Numbered from the stretch's first letter, positions 9,124 to 18,822 are shown. The stretch: DNA of 64,000 nt from Comamonas endophytica (GCF_023634805.2 NZ_CP106883.1:67046-131045); one strand, 5' to 3'. The notes: a model not told the origin generated them from the sequence alone. A program made the numbers and translations.

Positions 9124-10530
9124 GCTTGATGATTGAGAGCCCCGATGGGGAAACACCAGGGCAAAGCAGGTTCGCCCGTGGCCCGACGTCACCGTGACAC
9201 GGCCACCGTGGGCTTGTGCGATAGCGCGTGTGATGGCCAGGCCCAGCCCGGAGCCATCGGAGTCGGGATGGGCCCTGGAAGCATCGGCTCGATAGAAGCG
9301 GTCGAACAGCCGGTGCAAGATCTTGGCATCGATGTCGGTACCAGTGTTCTCCACGGCCACTGTCGTCGCTTGTGCTGTACTGGTGATGTGAATAGTGATA
9401 TCTCCAGCCTCGGGCGTGTAACGCACGGCATTGGACAGCAGGTTGCTCACTGCACGGCGAAACATCAGGCGATCGCCTTCAACCTCGCCATCGCCTTTCA
9501 ACTGGAGTCGGATGCGCTTTTCCTCGGCTACGGCCTCATAAAAATCCAGCAGCGCTAGTGCGTCCTGGCGGGCGGAGAACAGCTCCTTATGCGGCAGATC
9601 CACGCCGCGCTCGGTCTTGGCAAGGAACAGCATGTCGGACACCATGCGCGCCAAACGCTGAAATTCCTCGGCATTGGAAGCCAGGATGTCGCGGTACGTC
9701 GCAGCATCGCGCTTGGTTACCAGCGCCACCTGTGTCTGCGTCAGCAGATTGCTGATGGGGGTGCGCAGCTCGTGTGCCAGGTCCGACGAGAATTCGGTCA
9801 GGCGCTGAAAGTCCTCCTGCAGGCGGTCCAGCATGCGATTGAGCTCCTGCGCCAGATCGGCCATTTCCACCGGAACAGCTTCCACTGGCATGCGCTCGGA
9901 AAGTTTCTGACCAGTGACCACCGCTGCGCGTGACTTCATTTCACGCAGAGGCGCGAGCCCGTGGCGTGCCGCGAGCCACGACAGCAGACTACACACGAGA
10001 ATGGCTGCGACCACGTAGAACGCCAAACTGCTGCGCAGCCCATTGAGGAATTGGGTGTGGTGTTTGGTATCCGCTGCGATCAAAACCTGCAACGCCGATG
10101 CGGAGTAAGCCGGGGCAGTTCCAAAGCTCAAGGTGTGGAACTCGGTATCGTGGTGACGCCAGACCCCGAAAATGCTTTGCTCCTCGGTGCTAAGAGCAAC
10201 GCCACTTTGCACATTGAGGTTGGATGCTGACGATTGAAAAACTGTCCTTCCCTGGGCGTCCTGCACCAGGACATGGAGGTCGTGGTGATAATTCAAAGCC
10301 TCGCTCAAGCGCAAGCTTGCGTCGTCCACTGCGCTTGCATTGCCAAGAATTTCCTCGATCAAATGCCGCTTTTCCTGCAGGGCCATCCGGTCCATCTCGA
10401 CGAAGTGTTGATCAATTTCCACCAGAAAAAGACCTCCCAACCCAAGCACCACAGCCGCGGCCACCATGCTGAAGAAAAGGGTTAAGCGGCGGGTCAGCGA
10501 AAGCTTGCCCAAAGACAGTTTCGACTCCAC
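9121..10530 (-). CDS. copS: Heavy-metal sensor histidine kinase CopS/CusS
   Basis: A 469-residue membrane kinase with an N-terminal membrane helix (FFSMVAAAVVLGLGGLFLVE), a periplasmic sensor loop, and a second helix near residue 175 (FYVVAAILVCSLLSWLAA). HAMP and HisKA domains follow, with the phosphorylated His in DLAHELRTPISNL, then an N box LLSNAVRYTP and a G box DGSGLGLAITRAIA. It phosphorylates the adjacent CopR when periplasmic copper rises. The gene begins with GTG at 10530, immediately after the copR stop, so the two are coupled. Confidence 0.93.
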   Translation of the reverse strand: MESKLSLGKLSLTRRLTLFFSMVAAAVVLGLGGLFLVEIDQHFVEMDRMALQEKRHLIEEILGNASAVDDASLRLSEALNYHHDLHVLVQDAQGRTVFQSSASNLNVQSGVALSTEEQSIFGVWRHHDTEFHTLSFGTAPAYSASALQVLIAADTKHHTQFLNGLRSSLAFYVVAAILVCSLLSWLAARHGLAPLREMKSRAAVVTGQKLSERMPVEAVPVEMADLAQELNRMLDRLQEDFQRLTEFSSDLAHELRTPISNLLTQTQVALVTKRDAATYRDILASNAEEFQRLARMVSDMLFLAKTERGVDLPHKELFSARQDALALLDFYEAVAEEKRIRLQLKGDGEVEGDRLMFRRAVSNLLSNAVRYTPEAGDITIHITSTAQATTVAVENTGTDIDAKILHRLFDRFYRADASRAHPDSDGSGLGLAITRAIAQAHGGRVTVTSGHGRTCFALVFPHRGSQSSS

Positions 10531-11214
10531 CTATTCCTCCTCTGGCATATCCAGCACATAGCCCATGCCGCGCACGGTCTGGATAAGCTTGACCGGTTGG
10601 CCTTCATCAATTTTCACGCGCAGGCGGCGCATCGCCACTTCGATGACATTGGTGTCGCTGTCAAAGTTCATGTCCCACACCTGCGATGCGATCAGGGAGC
10701 GTGGCAGCACTTCACCGTGGCGGCGCATCAGCAGCTCCAGCAGGCCGAATTCCTTGGCCGTCAGATCGATACGCTTGCCATTGCGGGATACCCGGCGGCG
10801 CAGCAAGTCCAGCTCCAGATCGGCCACTCGCAACATAGTGCTTTCGTTGCCAGGGTGGCCGCGCCGCAGAATGATCCGCACCCTGGCCAGTAACTCGGCG
10901 AACGAGAACGGCTTGACAAGGTAGTCGTCGGCCCCGAGCTCCAGTCCCTTGACACGATCTTCCACTTGATCGCGGGCAGTCAGGAACAGGACGGGCATGC
11001 CCATCCCCCGGTCACGCAGGGATTGCAGCACTTGCCAGCCATTCAGGCCGGGCAGCATGACATCCAGGATCACCAAGTCATATTCGCCCTGCAAGGCCAT
11101 ATGCAGGCCATCCGCGCCGTTGGCCACTAGGTCGGAAATGTATCCGGCTTCTGTCAAACCCTGACGCAGGTACTCACCCGTTTTGGGTTCGTCTTCGACG
11201 ATCAATATTTTCAC
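10531..11214 (-). CDS. copR: Copper response regulator CopR/CusR
   Basis: An OmpR-family regulator of about 227 residues. The receiver domain starts [16 protein letters not shown], has the phospho-acceptor Asp in [13 protein letters not shown] and the switch Lys in [13 protein letters not shown] winged-helix DNA-binding domain follows (ending [14 protein letters not shown]). The GTG at 11214 is chosen because family members begin MKILIVEDE; an in-frame ATG at 11271 would add 19 atypical residues. GGAG lies upstream of the GTG. It is divergent from the copper export operon at 11371 and probably controls both sides. Confidence 0.92.
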   Translation of the reverse strand: MKILIVEDEPKTGEYLRQGLTEAGYISDLVANGADGLHMALQGEYDLVILDVMLPGLNGWQVLQSLRDRGMGMPVLFLTARDQVEDRVKGLELGADDYLVKPFSFAELLARVRIILRRGHPGNESTMLRVADLELDLLRRRVSRNGKRIDLTAKEFGLLELLMRRHGEVLPRSLIASQVWDMNFDSDTNVIEVAMRRLRVKIDEGQPVKLIQTVRGMGYVLDMPEEE

Positions 11215-11276
11215 GTATGCGCTCCGTTCAATGCTGGGTGAGAGTTTGCCAAGCCTGAGCGGTTCTGACATGTAGA

Positions 11277-11290
11277 TAACAACAATGTAA
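11277..11290. promoter_or_regulatory. Degenerate CopR box between copRS and the efflux operon
   Basis: TAACAACAATGTAA resembles the CusR-type core TGACAA-NN-TTGTCA at nine of twelve arm positions. It lies in the divergent spacer between copR and the rightward copper operon, where a CopR site is expected. The match is imperfect and nothing else supports it. Confidence 0.45.
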
Positions 11291-11370
11291 TTTTCAGAAC
11301 ATCTGAATGAAAGGGTGATCTCTTCAGAATCTCTCCATACCGTGAGACTGAAATTCTTCTAGAGGAGACC

Positions 11371-11703
11371 ATGGCCACTTCCAACTACCTGCCGCCATTC
11401 AGGGCTGTGTTGCCTTCGACATTCGTGTTGTTTGTGGGGGTGGCTTTCGCCCAGGCTCCAGCAGACACCGAGGCGCCCAAGCCAGCGCCGCTGACGACGC
11501 TGCAGTATTCGTCCCCTATCGGGGCTTACCAAGCCTATGCGGATCAACCGGTGCAGTCTTGGCGCGGAGCCAATGATCGCGTGGGCCAGATTGGCGGCTG
11601 GCGCGCCTATGCCAAGGAAATCAAGATGAGTGATCCCGCGTCAGACAAAAACAGCCCCGCCAGCGACCCGCATTCTGGTCATCATGGAGGAGACAAGCCA
11701 TGA
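11371..11703 (+). CDS. Small exported protein leading the copper efflux operon
   Basis: A 110-residue protein with a likely signal peptide (helix VLPSTFVLFVGVAFAQA, cleavage near residue 28). A Pro-rich stretch, the segment QSWRGANDRVGQIGGWRAYA and a C-terminal tail with His (DPHSGHHGGDKP) follow. I do not recognise a named family, but proteins of this form commonly precede TolC-like genes in betaproteobacterial metal operons. AGAGGAG precedes the ATG, and the stop overlaps the next gene by four bases (ATGA). The His-rich tail suggests metal binding, which is inference. Confidence 0.8.
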   Translation: MATSNYLPPFRAVLPSTFVLFVGVAFAQAPADTEAPKPAPLTTLQYSSPIGAYQAYADQPVQSWRGANDRVGQIGGWRAYAKEIKMSDPASDKNSPASDPHSGHHGGDKP

Positions 11704-13130
11704 TTGGGTTGCGTGCCACCCATGCCAAACTGGCCCTGTCTGCACTCGGCTTGGCAGTGCTAGCCGGTTGTGCCAGCGTCAACCTGGATCAGAACATTCA
11801 ACGCATCAACAACGAGGCTGGCAACTTTACCGGGGGCCAACTCGCATTGGCTCGTACCCAGGATGAACGCGGCCAGCGTGCACAAGCCGCTCAAGCCTTG
11901 CTGGCGCAGCCCCTGGAACAGAAAGATGCTGTCCAGTTGGCCTTGGTAAACAGCCCATCCCTGCAGACCCTTCTGGCGCAGGGTTGGGCCGAGTCGGCGA
12001 ATGCCGCGCAGGTCGGGCGAATTGCCAACCCCATTTTCAGTTTTGAGCGCATGGTCGCGGGCGACGAGCTGGAGTTGGGGCGCGCTTTGTCCTTCGGCTT
12101 GTTGGATCTTTTAACTCTTCCAGCACGCCACGGCGTCGCTACCCGGCGCATTGAGCAAGCGCAACTGCGCCTGACCAGTGACGTGGTGGACCAGATCACC
12201 CGTGTGCGTCAGGGCTGGGTGCGGGCCGTTGCCGCGCAGCAAGCGCTCAAATACGCCAAACAGGTCTATGAAAGTGCGGAAGCAGGAGCGGAACTCGCCA
12301 AGCGCATGCAGGCGGCGGGCAACTTCAATCGGATTACACGTGCTCGCGAGCAAGTCTTCTACGCCGATGCCGCCACCCGGCTGAGCGCCGCGCAGCACCA
12401 GGCTACGGCCACCCGTGAAGAACTCGTGCGACTGATGGGACTGGATGAGGCGCAGGAACAAGCGCTTAAGCTGCCGGAGCGGCTGCCGGAGCTGCCCAAG
12501 AAGCCGCTGGATCCACAGACTGTCGCCTCGCAAGCGACCCAGGCGCGTCTGGACATCCGTCTGGCGCAATCCGCGTTGGATGGTGCAGCCAAGGCCCAGG
12601 GTCTGAACATGGCGACCAGTTTCACCGACATCGAATTGCAGGGGAGCCGCAATACCAGCTTTGATCGCGCAGAAGGCACACGTTCGACCGCACGCGGCTG
12701 GGAAATCGCAGTACGCCTACCCATTTTCGACTGGGGCGGGATGCAGCGAGACGCGATGAATGCCCAGACCCTGGCGGCGGCCAATCAGCTCGAAGCCACG
12801 GTACGCTCTGCCGGCTCCAGCCTGCGCGAAAGCTATTCAGCGTATCGCACGGCCTATGACGTGGCGCGTCACCACCGCGATGAAGTCATGCCGCTGCGCA
12901 AGGTGATCTCAGAGGAAAACCAGCTTCGCTACAACGGCATGCTGATCAGCGTCTTTGAGCTATTGGCCGACGCGCGCGATCAGATTAGCGCCGTCACGGC
13001 CGCCATTGATGCGCAACAGCAGTTCTGGCTGGCCGATGCCGCCATGCAGGCATCCGTAATCGGGCGCCCTATCAACACCACGTTGTCAGTCACGTCAGGC
13101 GCGCCCAGTGCGGGCGATGCGGGCCACTAA
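11700..13130 (+). CDS. TolC-family outer membrane efflux lipoprotein
   Basis: A 476-residue outer-membrane-factor protein. The N-terminus is a lipoprotein signal (LALSALGLAVLAGCASV, lipobox LAGC near residue 24). Two outer-membrane efflux repeats follow, with long helices rich in Ala and Gln (for example AARLSAAQHQATATREELVRL) and WEIAVRLPIFDWGG in the second repeat. Such proteins form the channel of a periplasm-spanning exporter. No inner-membrane RND or adaptor gene sits beside it, so its partners may be elsewhere. Its start is coupled to the upstream small exported protein. Confidence 0.88.
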   Translation: MIGLRATHAKLALSALGLAVLAGCASVNLDQNIQRINNEAGNFTGGQLALARTQDERGQRAQAAQALLAQPLEQKDAVQLALVNSPSLQTLLAQGWAESANAAQVGRIANPIFSFERMVAGDELELGRALSFGLLDLLTLPARHGVATRRIEQAQLRLTSDVVDQITRVRQGWVRAVAAQQALKYAKQVYESAEAGAELAKRMQAAGNFNRITRAREQVFYADAATRLSAAQHQATATREELVRLMGLDEAQEQALKLPERLPELPKKPLDPQTVASQATQARLDIRLAQSALDGAAKAQGLNMATSFTDIELQGSRNTSFDRAEGTRSTARGWEIAVRLPIFDWGGMQRDAMNAQTLAAANQLEATVRSAGSSLRESYSAYRTAYDVARHHRDEVMPLRKVISEENQLRYNGMLISVFELLADARDQISAVTAAIDAQQQFWLADAAMQASVIGRPINTTLSVTSGAPSAGDAGH

Positions 13131-13146
13131 AGCAAAGATCCATGTC

Positions 13147-14559
13147 ATGACATCCAGAAGAGATTTTTTTAAATACGCAGGCATCGCAGGCGGAGCAGTC
13201 GCGGCCAGCACGGTGAGCCGCGTGGCCATGGCGGCACTGCCCGAGCCGGTGATCCAAACCAGCCCGAATACCATGGCCCCCTTGGTGCCTAACTCGGGGC
13301 GGCCCTACAACCCGGTGGTCACCCTCAACGGCTGGACGCTGCCGTGGCGAATGAACCAGGGTGTCAAGGAGTTTCACCTGGTGGCCGAACCGGTGGTGCG
13401 CGAAATGGCACCTGGCTTCAAGGCCCATTTGTGGGGCTACAACGGCCAGAGCCCAGGTCCGACCATTGAAGTGGTCGAAGGCGACCGCGTGCGCATTTTC
13501 GTTACCAACAAGTTGCCCGAGCACACCAGCATCCACTGGCATGGGCAACGCCTGCCCAACGGCATGGATGGCGTGACCGGCCTCACACAGCCGGCCATCC
13601 CAACGGGCAAGACGTTTGTCTACGAGTTCGTCGCGCGTCGTCCCGGCACTTTCATGTACCACCCGCATGCCGACGAAATGGTGCAGATGGCCATGGGCAT
13701 GATGGGCTTCTGGGTCACGCACCCTAAAGCCAAGCACCCCCTGATCGACGAAGTGCAGCGGGATTTCTGCTTCCTGCTCAGTGCGTATGACATCGAACCA
13801 GGGGCCGCGACACCCAAGGTCGCGGAAATGACGGACTTCAACCTGTGGACGTGGAACAGCCGTGTCTTTCCTGGCATCGATTCCTTGAATGTCCGGCTCA
13901 ATGACAAGGTTCGCATTCGCATGGGCAATCTCACCATGACCAATCACCCGATGCACTTGCATGGACACGAGTTTGTGGTGACCGGCACCGACGGTGGCCC
14001 GACGCCCAAGAGCACGCGCTGGCATGAGGTAACCACCGACGTGGCCGTGGGCCAGATGCGTCAGATCGAGTTCGTGGCCGACGAGGAAGGAGATTGGGCC
14101 TTCCACTGCCACAAGAGCCACCACACCATGAACCCCATGGGCCACGACGTTCCCACTCTCATTGGCGTGGATCACAGCGGCCTAGCCAAGAAAGTCAACA
14201 AGCTCATTCCAGACTACATGGTCATGGGCGAACGCGGTATGTCTGACATGGTCGAGATGGAGATGCCAATCCCCGACAACACTATGCCCATGATGACCGG
14301 CCAGGGGCCGTTCGGATCGGTGGAGATGGGTGGAATGTTCAGCGTGCTCAAGGTGCGCAAGGACCAGCAGCCCGGCGTCTACAAAGACCCCGGATGGTTC
14401 AAGCATCCGGCAGGCACGGTCGCGCATGAATACACCGGCCCGATGACCGAGCCCGCGCGCTTTAGCGCAGAGGGCGGCCAGTCCATGCCGCGCCTTCGCA
14501 GGCCTGCAACTCCGACCGAAGTCAAGGTGCGTAAGCCTACATCGCATGGCGAGCATTGA
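13147..14559 (+). CDS. Tat-exported multicopper oxidase (CopA-like copper oxidase)
   Basis: A 470-residue periplasmic multicopper oxidase thought to turn Cu(I) into less toxic Cu(II). The ATG at 13147 gives a Tat signal (SRRDFFKYAGIAGGAVAAST). Copper ligands are in HWHGQRLPNGMDG, YHPHADEM, NHPMHLHGHEF and FHCHKSHHTMNPM; the last carries the type 1 Cys, His and axial Met. Met-rich segments near residues 360-400 (MSDMVEMEMPIPDNTMPMM) resemble copper-recruiting loops. An alternative start at 13108 would overlap the upstream gene and hide the Tat motif. It belongs to the CopR-linked operon. Confidence 0.92.
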   Translation: MTSRRDFFKYAGIAGGAVAASTVSRVAMAALPEPVIQTSPNTMAPLVPNSGRPYNPVVTLNGWTLPWRMNQGVKEFHLVAEPVVREMAPGFKAHLWGYNGQSPGPTIEVVEGDRVRIFVTNKLPEHTSIHWHGQRLPNGMDGVTGLTQPAIPTGKTFVYEFVARRPGTFMYHPHADEMVQMAMGMMGFWVTHPKAKHPLIDEVQRDFCFLLSAYDIEPGAATPKVAEMTDFNLWTWNSRVFPGIDSLNVRLNDKVRIRMGNLTMTNHPMHLHGHEFVVTGTDGGPTPKSTRWHEVTTDVAVGQMRQIEFVADEEGDWAFHCHKSHHTMNPMGHDVPTLIGVDHSGLAKKVNKLIPDYMVMGERGMSDMVEMEMPIPDNTMPMMTGQGPFGSVEMGGMFSVLKVRKDQQPGVYKDPGWFKHPAGTVAHEYTGPMTEPARFSAEGGQSMPRLRRPATPTEVKVRKPTSHGEH

Positions 14560-14591
14560 TTTTTTCTTCCATTTTCAACGAGAACCCATCC

Positions 14592-15083
14592 ATGAAATTC
14601 AAACACTCCTCTATTTCCCAACTCATCGCCATGATTGCACTGGCCACATCGGGGACAGCCTTCGCTAGCGGCACCCATGCAGGTGGTCACGGTGACGGGG
14701 GAGAGACAGCCATTGGCAAACCCGGCGTCGCCGCCAAGGCCAGTCGCACCATCACCATCGAAATGAGCGACAACATGCGTTACACGCCGTCGAACATTCA
14801 GGTCAAACAGGGCGAAACCGTGCGCTTCATCGTCAAAAACGTCGGACAGGTCAAGCACGAACTCAGCCTGGGCACAGAGAAAGAACTGCTGGAGCACTTG
14901 GAACAGATGAAGAAGTTCCCGGAAATGGAGCACGACGAACCCAGCAAGGTGACGCTGCAGCCTGGCAAGCAGGGCGAAATCGTATGGCAGTTCACCAAGG
15001 CGGGAGGCGTGAACTTTGCCTGTCTGATGCCTGGTCACTACGAAGCCGGCATGAAGGGTGCCGTCCAAGTTGGCAAGAAGTAA
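14592..15083 (+). CDS. Periplasmic cupredoxin, copper-binding
   Basis: A 163-residue exported protein. A signal peptide (cleavage after TAFAS near residue 26) is followed by a His/Gly linker (GTHAGGHGDGG) and a cupredoxin domain. Type 1 copper ligands are visible: the His in QVKHELSLG and the Cys, His and Met in FACLMPGHYEAGM. It would carry copper or electrons for the upstream oxidase. The start at 14592 follows AACGAGAAC. An upstream in-frame ATG at 14556 would add 12 residues before the signal peptide. Confidence 0.9.
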   Translation: MKFKHSSISQLIAMIALATSGTAFASGTHAGGHGDGGETAIGKPGVAAKASRTITIEMSDNMRYTPSNIQVKQGETVRFIVKNVGQVKHELSLGTEKELLEHLEQMKKFPEMEHDEPSKVTLQPGKQGEIVWQFTKAGGVNFACLMPGHYEAGMKGAVQVGKK

Positions 15084-15120
15084 TACCCCATTGCAACGCG
15101 TCGAATCAGGAGTCCACTTC

Positions 15121-15603
15121 ATGTCATCGTCAGCTTCTTATATGAACCCTCAGCGACGCAGATTGCTGCTGGGAACCGTGCTCCTTGGCTCGAGCGCGCT
15201 GCCCGCCCTTGCCGCGCCGCAATCCGTTGCCATTCAGGTCTGGAAAGACCCGAACTGCGGATGCTGCAAGGACTGGATAGTCCATCTGCAGCAAAACGGC
15301 TTTACCGCTAGCGTGATCGACCAGGGCAACGGCGCGATGCGCAGCCGGCTGGGCATGCCGCAAAAACACGGCTCGTGCCATACCGCTCTTGTGCAAGGCT
15401 ATGTGATCGAGGGCCACGTGCCTGCTGCCGATATTCGGCGCTTGCTCAAGGAAAAACCCAAGGCACTCGGTTTAGCCGTGCCAGGGATGCCCATCGGATC
15501 GCCCGGGATGGACGGACCAGTTTATGGCGGTCAGCGCGATCCTTACAAAGTGCTGCTGATCCAGAAAGATGGCTCAGTGGAAGTTTTCAACTCGTACTCG
15601 TGA
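15121..15603 (+). CDS. DUF411 exported metal-binding protein
   Basis: A 160-residue protein with a Tat- or Sec-like signal (MNPQRRRLLLGTVLLGSSALPALA). A DUF411 domain follows, whose motif WKDPNCGCCKDWIVHL is near residue 41. The domain has a thioredoxin-like outline with a CGCC metal site, and later HGSCHTALVQGYVIEGHVP carries further Cys and His. DUF411 genes are regularly found in copper and silver clusters. AATCAGGAG precedes the ATG at 15121, and the next gene follows within eight bases. The exact biochemical role of the family is not settled. Confidence 0.88.
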   Translation: MSSSASYMNPQRRRLLLGTVLLGSSALPALAAPQSVAIQVWKDPNCGCCKDWIVHLQQNGFTASVIDQGNGAMRSRLGMPQKHGSCHTALVQGYVIEGHVPAADIRRLLKEKPKALGLAVPGMPIGSPGMDGPVYGGQRDPYKVLLIQKDGSVEVFNSYS

Positions 15604-15610
15604 GTTCATC

Positions 15611-15952
15611 ATGAACATAATCAAACAAATGCTTGCCATTTCCGCTGTAGCTTTGGGCCTAGCACTGCCTATGAGCAGCTTTGCTCAGCCAGCCATGGAT
15701 CCGGCCAAGACAGAAGCGACTCAACCAACGTCCCTGACTGATGGCGAGATCAGGAAAGTTGATCTGGATAACGGTAAGGTCACCATCAAGCATGGCGACA
15801 TCCAGCATCTGGATATGCCCGGCATGACCATGGTCTTTACTGCCAAGGACAAGAATTTATTGTCCAACGTGAAGCCTGGCGACAAAGTGAAGTTTATGGT
15901 TGTCACCGAGGAGGGGAAGATGATCGTCACCGATATCCAGCCCGCGCGCTGA
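15611..15952 (+). CDS. CusF-like periplasmic copper chaperone
   Basis: A 113-residue protein with a signal peptide (MNIIKQMLAISAVALGLALPMSSFAQ) and a CusF-type OB-fold (GEIRKVDLDNGKVTIKHGDI, then MPGMTMVFTAKD). The His and the two Met ligands of CusF are present. The tryptophan that caps copper in E. coli CusF (WPEMTM) is replaced by methionine (MPGMTM). It is the last gene of the copper operon and should deliver Cu(I) in the periplasm. The start at 15611 is just eight bases past the previous stop; an in-frame start at 15569 lies inside that gene. Confidence 0.88.
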   Translation: MNIIKQMLAISAVALGLALPMSSFAQPAMDPAKTEATQPTSLTDGEIRKVDLDNGKVTIKHGDIQHLDMPGMTMVFTAKDKNLLSNVKPGDKVKFMVVTEEGKMIVTDIQPAR

Positions 15953-16120
15953 TCGTGCGCTCACCACGCACTGGCGCACCATCGAACATGACCGCTGCCA
16001 CAGGCAATAGAAATGAAATCGGCAACGTGCTCAATTATTCATGGGACATGATTGGCGAACGGGTTTCCTAATCTGCAGAGGATGCTCACAGAACCCCACT
16101 TTTTGCTCCCTGCGCTCTGG

Positions 16121-18820
16121 CTACAGGTCCGCGTCATAGCCTTGGCTTCGGCCTGAAATCACGTCCAACCCCGCCGCCTTGCGCAGTGCAATGGGTGCAT
16201 CCTTCGGCAGCGAAACGGCTCGGCCGCTTCTCACCAGGTCCTCTTTCGCTTGGCGCACGTCTAGCGGCAGCTTCTTCCAGGAGATCTCTGAAGCTTGGTC
16301 TAGACCGCTGTTTTGGACTTCCTGGCGCTCCAGCTTGGCCTTGTCATGCATGGCTCCGGTTTTGCGGTCTAGGCCAGCTTTGACGGCTCCTATCGACCGC
16401 TTTCCCTTTTCATTGCCCAACTTGCCATCTGCCGCCAAGCCCCGTACCTCACCCAGCTGGGACTGCGCGCCAGCCATGGTTTCGGCAGCCCGGCCCCGCT
16501 CCAAGGCAAGCTTTGCGTCGTCCGCACTGGTGGTTGGGTCGTTGCGCGCTTCCATGTCGCGCTCGCGGGCCAGAGTGGTCAAGCGATCCGCAGTGATCGC
16601 CGCATCCCTGGTTGCAATGGCCATCTGCTCCGCGAGCATCTTGCGGGCGGCTTCATCACCGCCCATGGCCGCCACATCGTTCCAGTCCGATCCCCGAGCG
16701 CCAGGCATGAATTGGGGCGCCATCACTCCCCCGCCATACTTCTGGGCCACCTCCATGGCCTTTTGCAGCCCCACATTGGGTTTGTTTTCTGCCTGCGCCT
16801 GGTGGTCATTGTCCGCAGCAATCAAGAGCAGCCTGCTGGGGTACTGCTCCCGCAAGCTCTTTGCCACTGCATCCAAATTGCCGGCGTCAAACGCCGCGAT
16901 GACAGGAGCTCCCTCCAGCAGCCGCGAAACCGTGTCGGCCGTGGCATACCCCTCTGCAAGCACCAAAGGGGAATTTCCCGGCCCATCCGGGCCAGTGGCA
17001 CAGAAAACGCCATGCTTTCGCCCGCCCTTCATGAAGCTCTTGAAGTGGGGATTCACGCTTTGCAGCGTCCACAGCTTGCCCCCGGCATCCCGCCCCGGGA
17101 CCAGCAGGTCGCCTTCCTTGAAGACCCGGTTTGTGGGAGCTTCTTCACGCAGCTCCTTGGCTTCCGCGGGTGTCTTGGCGATCCTTATTCCGTGAGCCGC
17201 TGCTGCCGCTGAGATGGCCGCAGGCACCACGCGCAGGCCGGCTGGATTCTGGATGCCTTTGGCTTTGCAATAGGCGTTTTCTGCCGTTGCTGCAGGCGCT
17301 TCGTGCCACAACGCGGCGGCGGCGGCGGCGGTCGCCTGATGCTCTGCTGCGCGTTCTGCGGATCGCGCTTGCCGCTGCAAATCGGCCGCCGCCGCGAACC
17401 GGGCACGCTCCTCGGCCGAGACAGCATCTGTCTTTCCTTCAGGCTTCCAATGCACGATCTGGCCGGTCTTGTAGTTCTGGATAAAGCCGCCAGGCATGGC
17501 GTCGTGCCGGTGGAAGGCATATGCGCCACTGGTCGCGCCGGCCTTGTCATCCACCACCGGGACCCGATGGATCTTGCCGTCGGCCACCGGGTGGACCTTG
17601 TCATCGTGCGCGGCCTTGATGTCCAAGCCGGCGTCGCGCAGCGCTTTCAGGAACTGCTGTTCGATAGGTGCTGGTGGCGCGGCTTGGATCACGCCCGGCT
17701 TGTCGATGCTCCAGCGGGCAAGCCCCGACGTGGCCACATCGACCCCAGCCTTGGCGTACCAGGCCTTGGCCTCTTTATCCCATTTGGCCCCTTGCGCCTT
17801 GGCTTCTTCCTTCTCGGCATAGGGTACCGCCAGGTAGGTGCGGGATGGCATAGGCTTCTCCGGCTGTTCGTGCAAAACGGCACGGGACGGAGCCGCCGAC
17901 GGCTGTGTCGCCGAATGTTCCGTTGTCTGCTCCAGGCGCTGCTCCTGCTCGAAGGCCATCACGAAACCGCTGATCCGCTCGGCGTCCGACGCAGCCCGGA
18001 AGATTTCACGCGGGTCTTCCTGCAAGGCCTTCACCCAGGAACCGACATAGGCAGCATGGCGGCTCGGGTCGTGCCCGAGATCGAGGCGTTCGCCCAGCAT
18101 CAGGGAGGCGATCTCCGCGCGCAGCTCCTCGCGCGCGTAGCCCTCGGAACCAAAGGGATGGGTTAGTTCACGGTGGAGCCGGCTGGGATGTCCCGTCCAG
18201 TGCCCGAGCTCATGGAAGGCGGTCGCATAGTAGGCATCGACTGTTGGGAACTGGCCGCGCTCCGGCAAGTGGATGCTGTCAGTGCGGGGCCGGTAAAACG
18301 CCCGGTCGCCTTCCTCGTGGTGCAGCCGCGCGCCGCTGTTTTGCAAAATGCGCTCAGCTCTTTCGTGGCGCTCGTATTCTGCGGCCACTGGGCGGGCCTC
18401 TATCGACGGCAGCCCGTCTATCTGCTCCCCGTTGAACACTACGGCCGTAAACGAACGTGGCCGCTCCAGCTGCACGGTGACGGTTTGCTGCTTCCCGCGT
18501 TTGTCCAGCACAGGCCTGCCGTTCTCGTCCTGCAGCTTCCTTTCTTCATTGGTTTTCCAGTAGACAACATGCGCTCCCTTGGCGCCCTTTCTGACCTGTG
18601 CGCCCGCTGCGTTGGCTTGGTTGTAGGTCATCCACCGCGGGTCGCCATGGCCTTGCATGTGCAGCCACATGCTGTTCATGCCGCGGTAGGCCTGGCCGGT
18701 TGTGGGGTTGTAGGGCAAACGCAATTCGCCGGGCTTCCAGGGCTTTTGCCAAGGGGCAACGCCCTGCTGCAACTGCTCGATGATTCGGGCCGCCACCTGT
18801 TCTGCGTATTCCTGTTTCAT
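16121..18820 (-). CDS. traC: TraC-type primase with ArdC antirestriction and zincin domains
   Basis: An 899-residue plasmid protein. Residues 1-130 match the ArdC single-stranded-DNA-binding domain (GVAPWQKPWKP, then RGMNSMWLHMQ). A zincin motif HELGHWTGH is at about 203-211. A DUF5710-type segment (LAVPYAEKEEAKAQGAKWD) is near 330. A Toprim-like primase region near 615-700 carries LVLAEGYATADTVSRLLEG and LLLIAADND. Proteins of this sort enter the recipient with the transferred strand, prime its copying and counter restriction. It is the last gene of the leftward tra operon, two bases after the transglycosylase gene. RP4 TraC is the positional equivalent. Confidence 0.88.
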   Translation of the reverse strand: MKQEYAEQVAARIIEQLQQGVAPWQKPWKPGELRLPYNPTTGQAYRGMNSMWLHMQGHGDPRWMTYNQANAAGAQVRKGAKGAHVVYWKTNEERKLQDENGRPVLDKRGKQQTVTVQLERPRSFTAVVFNGEQIDGLPSIEARPVAAEYERHERAERILQNSGARLHHEEGDRAFYRPRTDSIHLPERGQFPTVDAYYATAFHELGHWTGHPSRLHRELTHPFGSEGYAREELRAEIASLMLGERLDLGHDPSRHAAYVGSWVKALQEDPREIFRAASDAERISGFVMAFEQEQRLEQTTEHSATQPSAAPSRAVLHEQPEKPMPSRTYLAVPYAEKEEAKAQGAKWDKEAKAWYAKAGVDVATSGLARWSIDKPGVIQAAPPAPIEQQFLKALRDAGLDIKAAHDDKVHPVADGKIHRVPVVDDKAGATSGAYAFHRHDAMPGGFIQNYKTGQIVHWKPEGKTDAVSAEERARFAAAADLQRQARSAERAAEHQATAAAAAALWHEAPAATAENAYCKAKGIQNPAGLRVVPAAISAAAAAHGIRIAKTPAEAKELREEAPTNRVFKEGDLLVPGRDAGGKLWTLQSVNPHFKSFMKGGRKHGVFCATGPDGPGNSPLVLAEGYATADTVSRLLEGAPVIAAFDAGNLDAVAKSLREQYPSRLLLIAADNDHQAQAENKPNVGLQKAMEVAQKYGGGVMAPQFMPGARGSDWNDVAAMGGDEAARKMLAEQMAIATRDAAITADRLTTLARERDMEARNDPTTSADDAKLALERGRAAETMAGAQSQLGEVRGLAADGKLGNEKGKRSIGAVKAGLDRKTGAMHDKAKLERQEVQNSGLDQASEISWKKLPLDVRQAKEDLVRSGRAVSLPKDAPIALRKAAGLDVISGRSQGYDADL

Positions 18821-18822
18821 GG

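Noticed and set aside
13090..14175. Long minus-strand frame (361 codons) opposite the multicopper oxidase gene
   Set aside because: It lies wholly over a clear oxidase gene and its His-rich sequence mirrors the oxidase codons.
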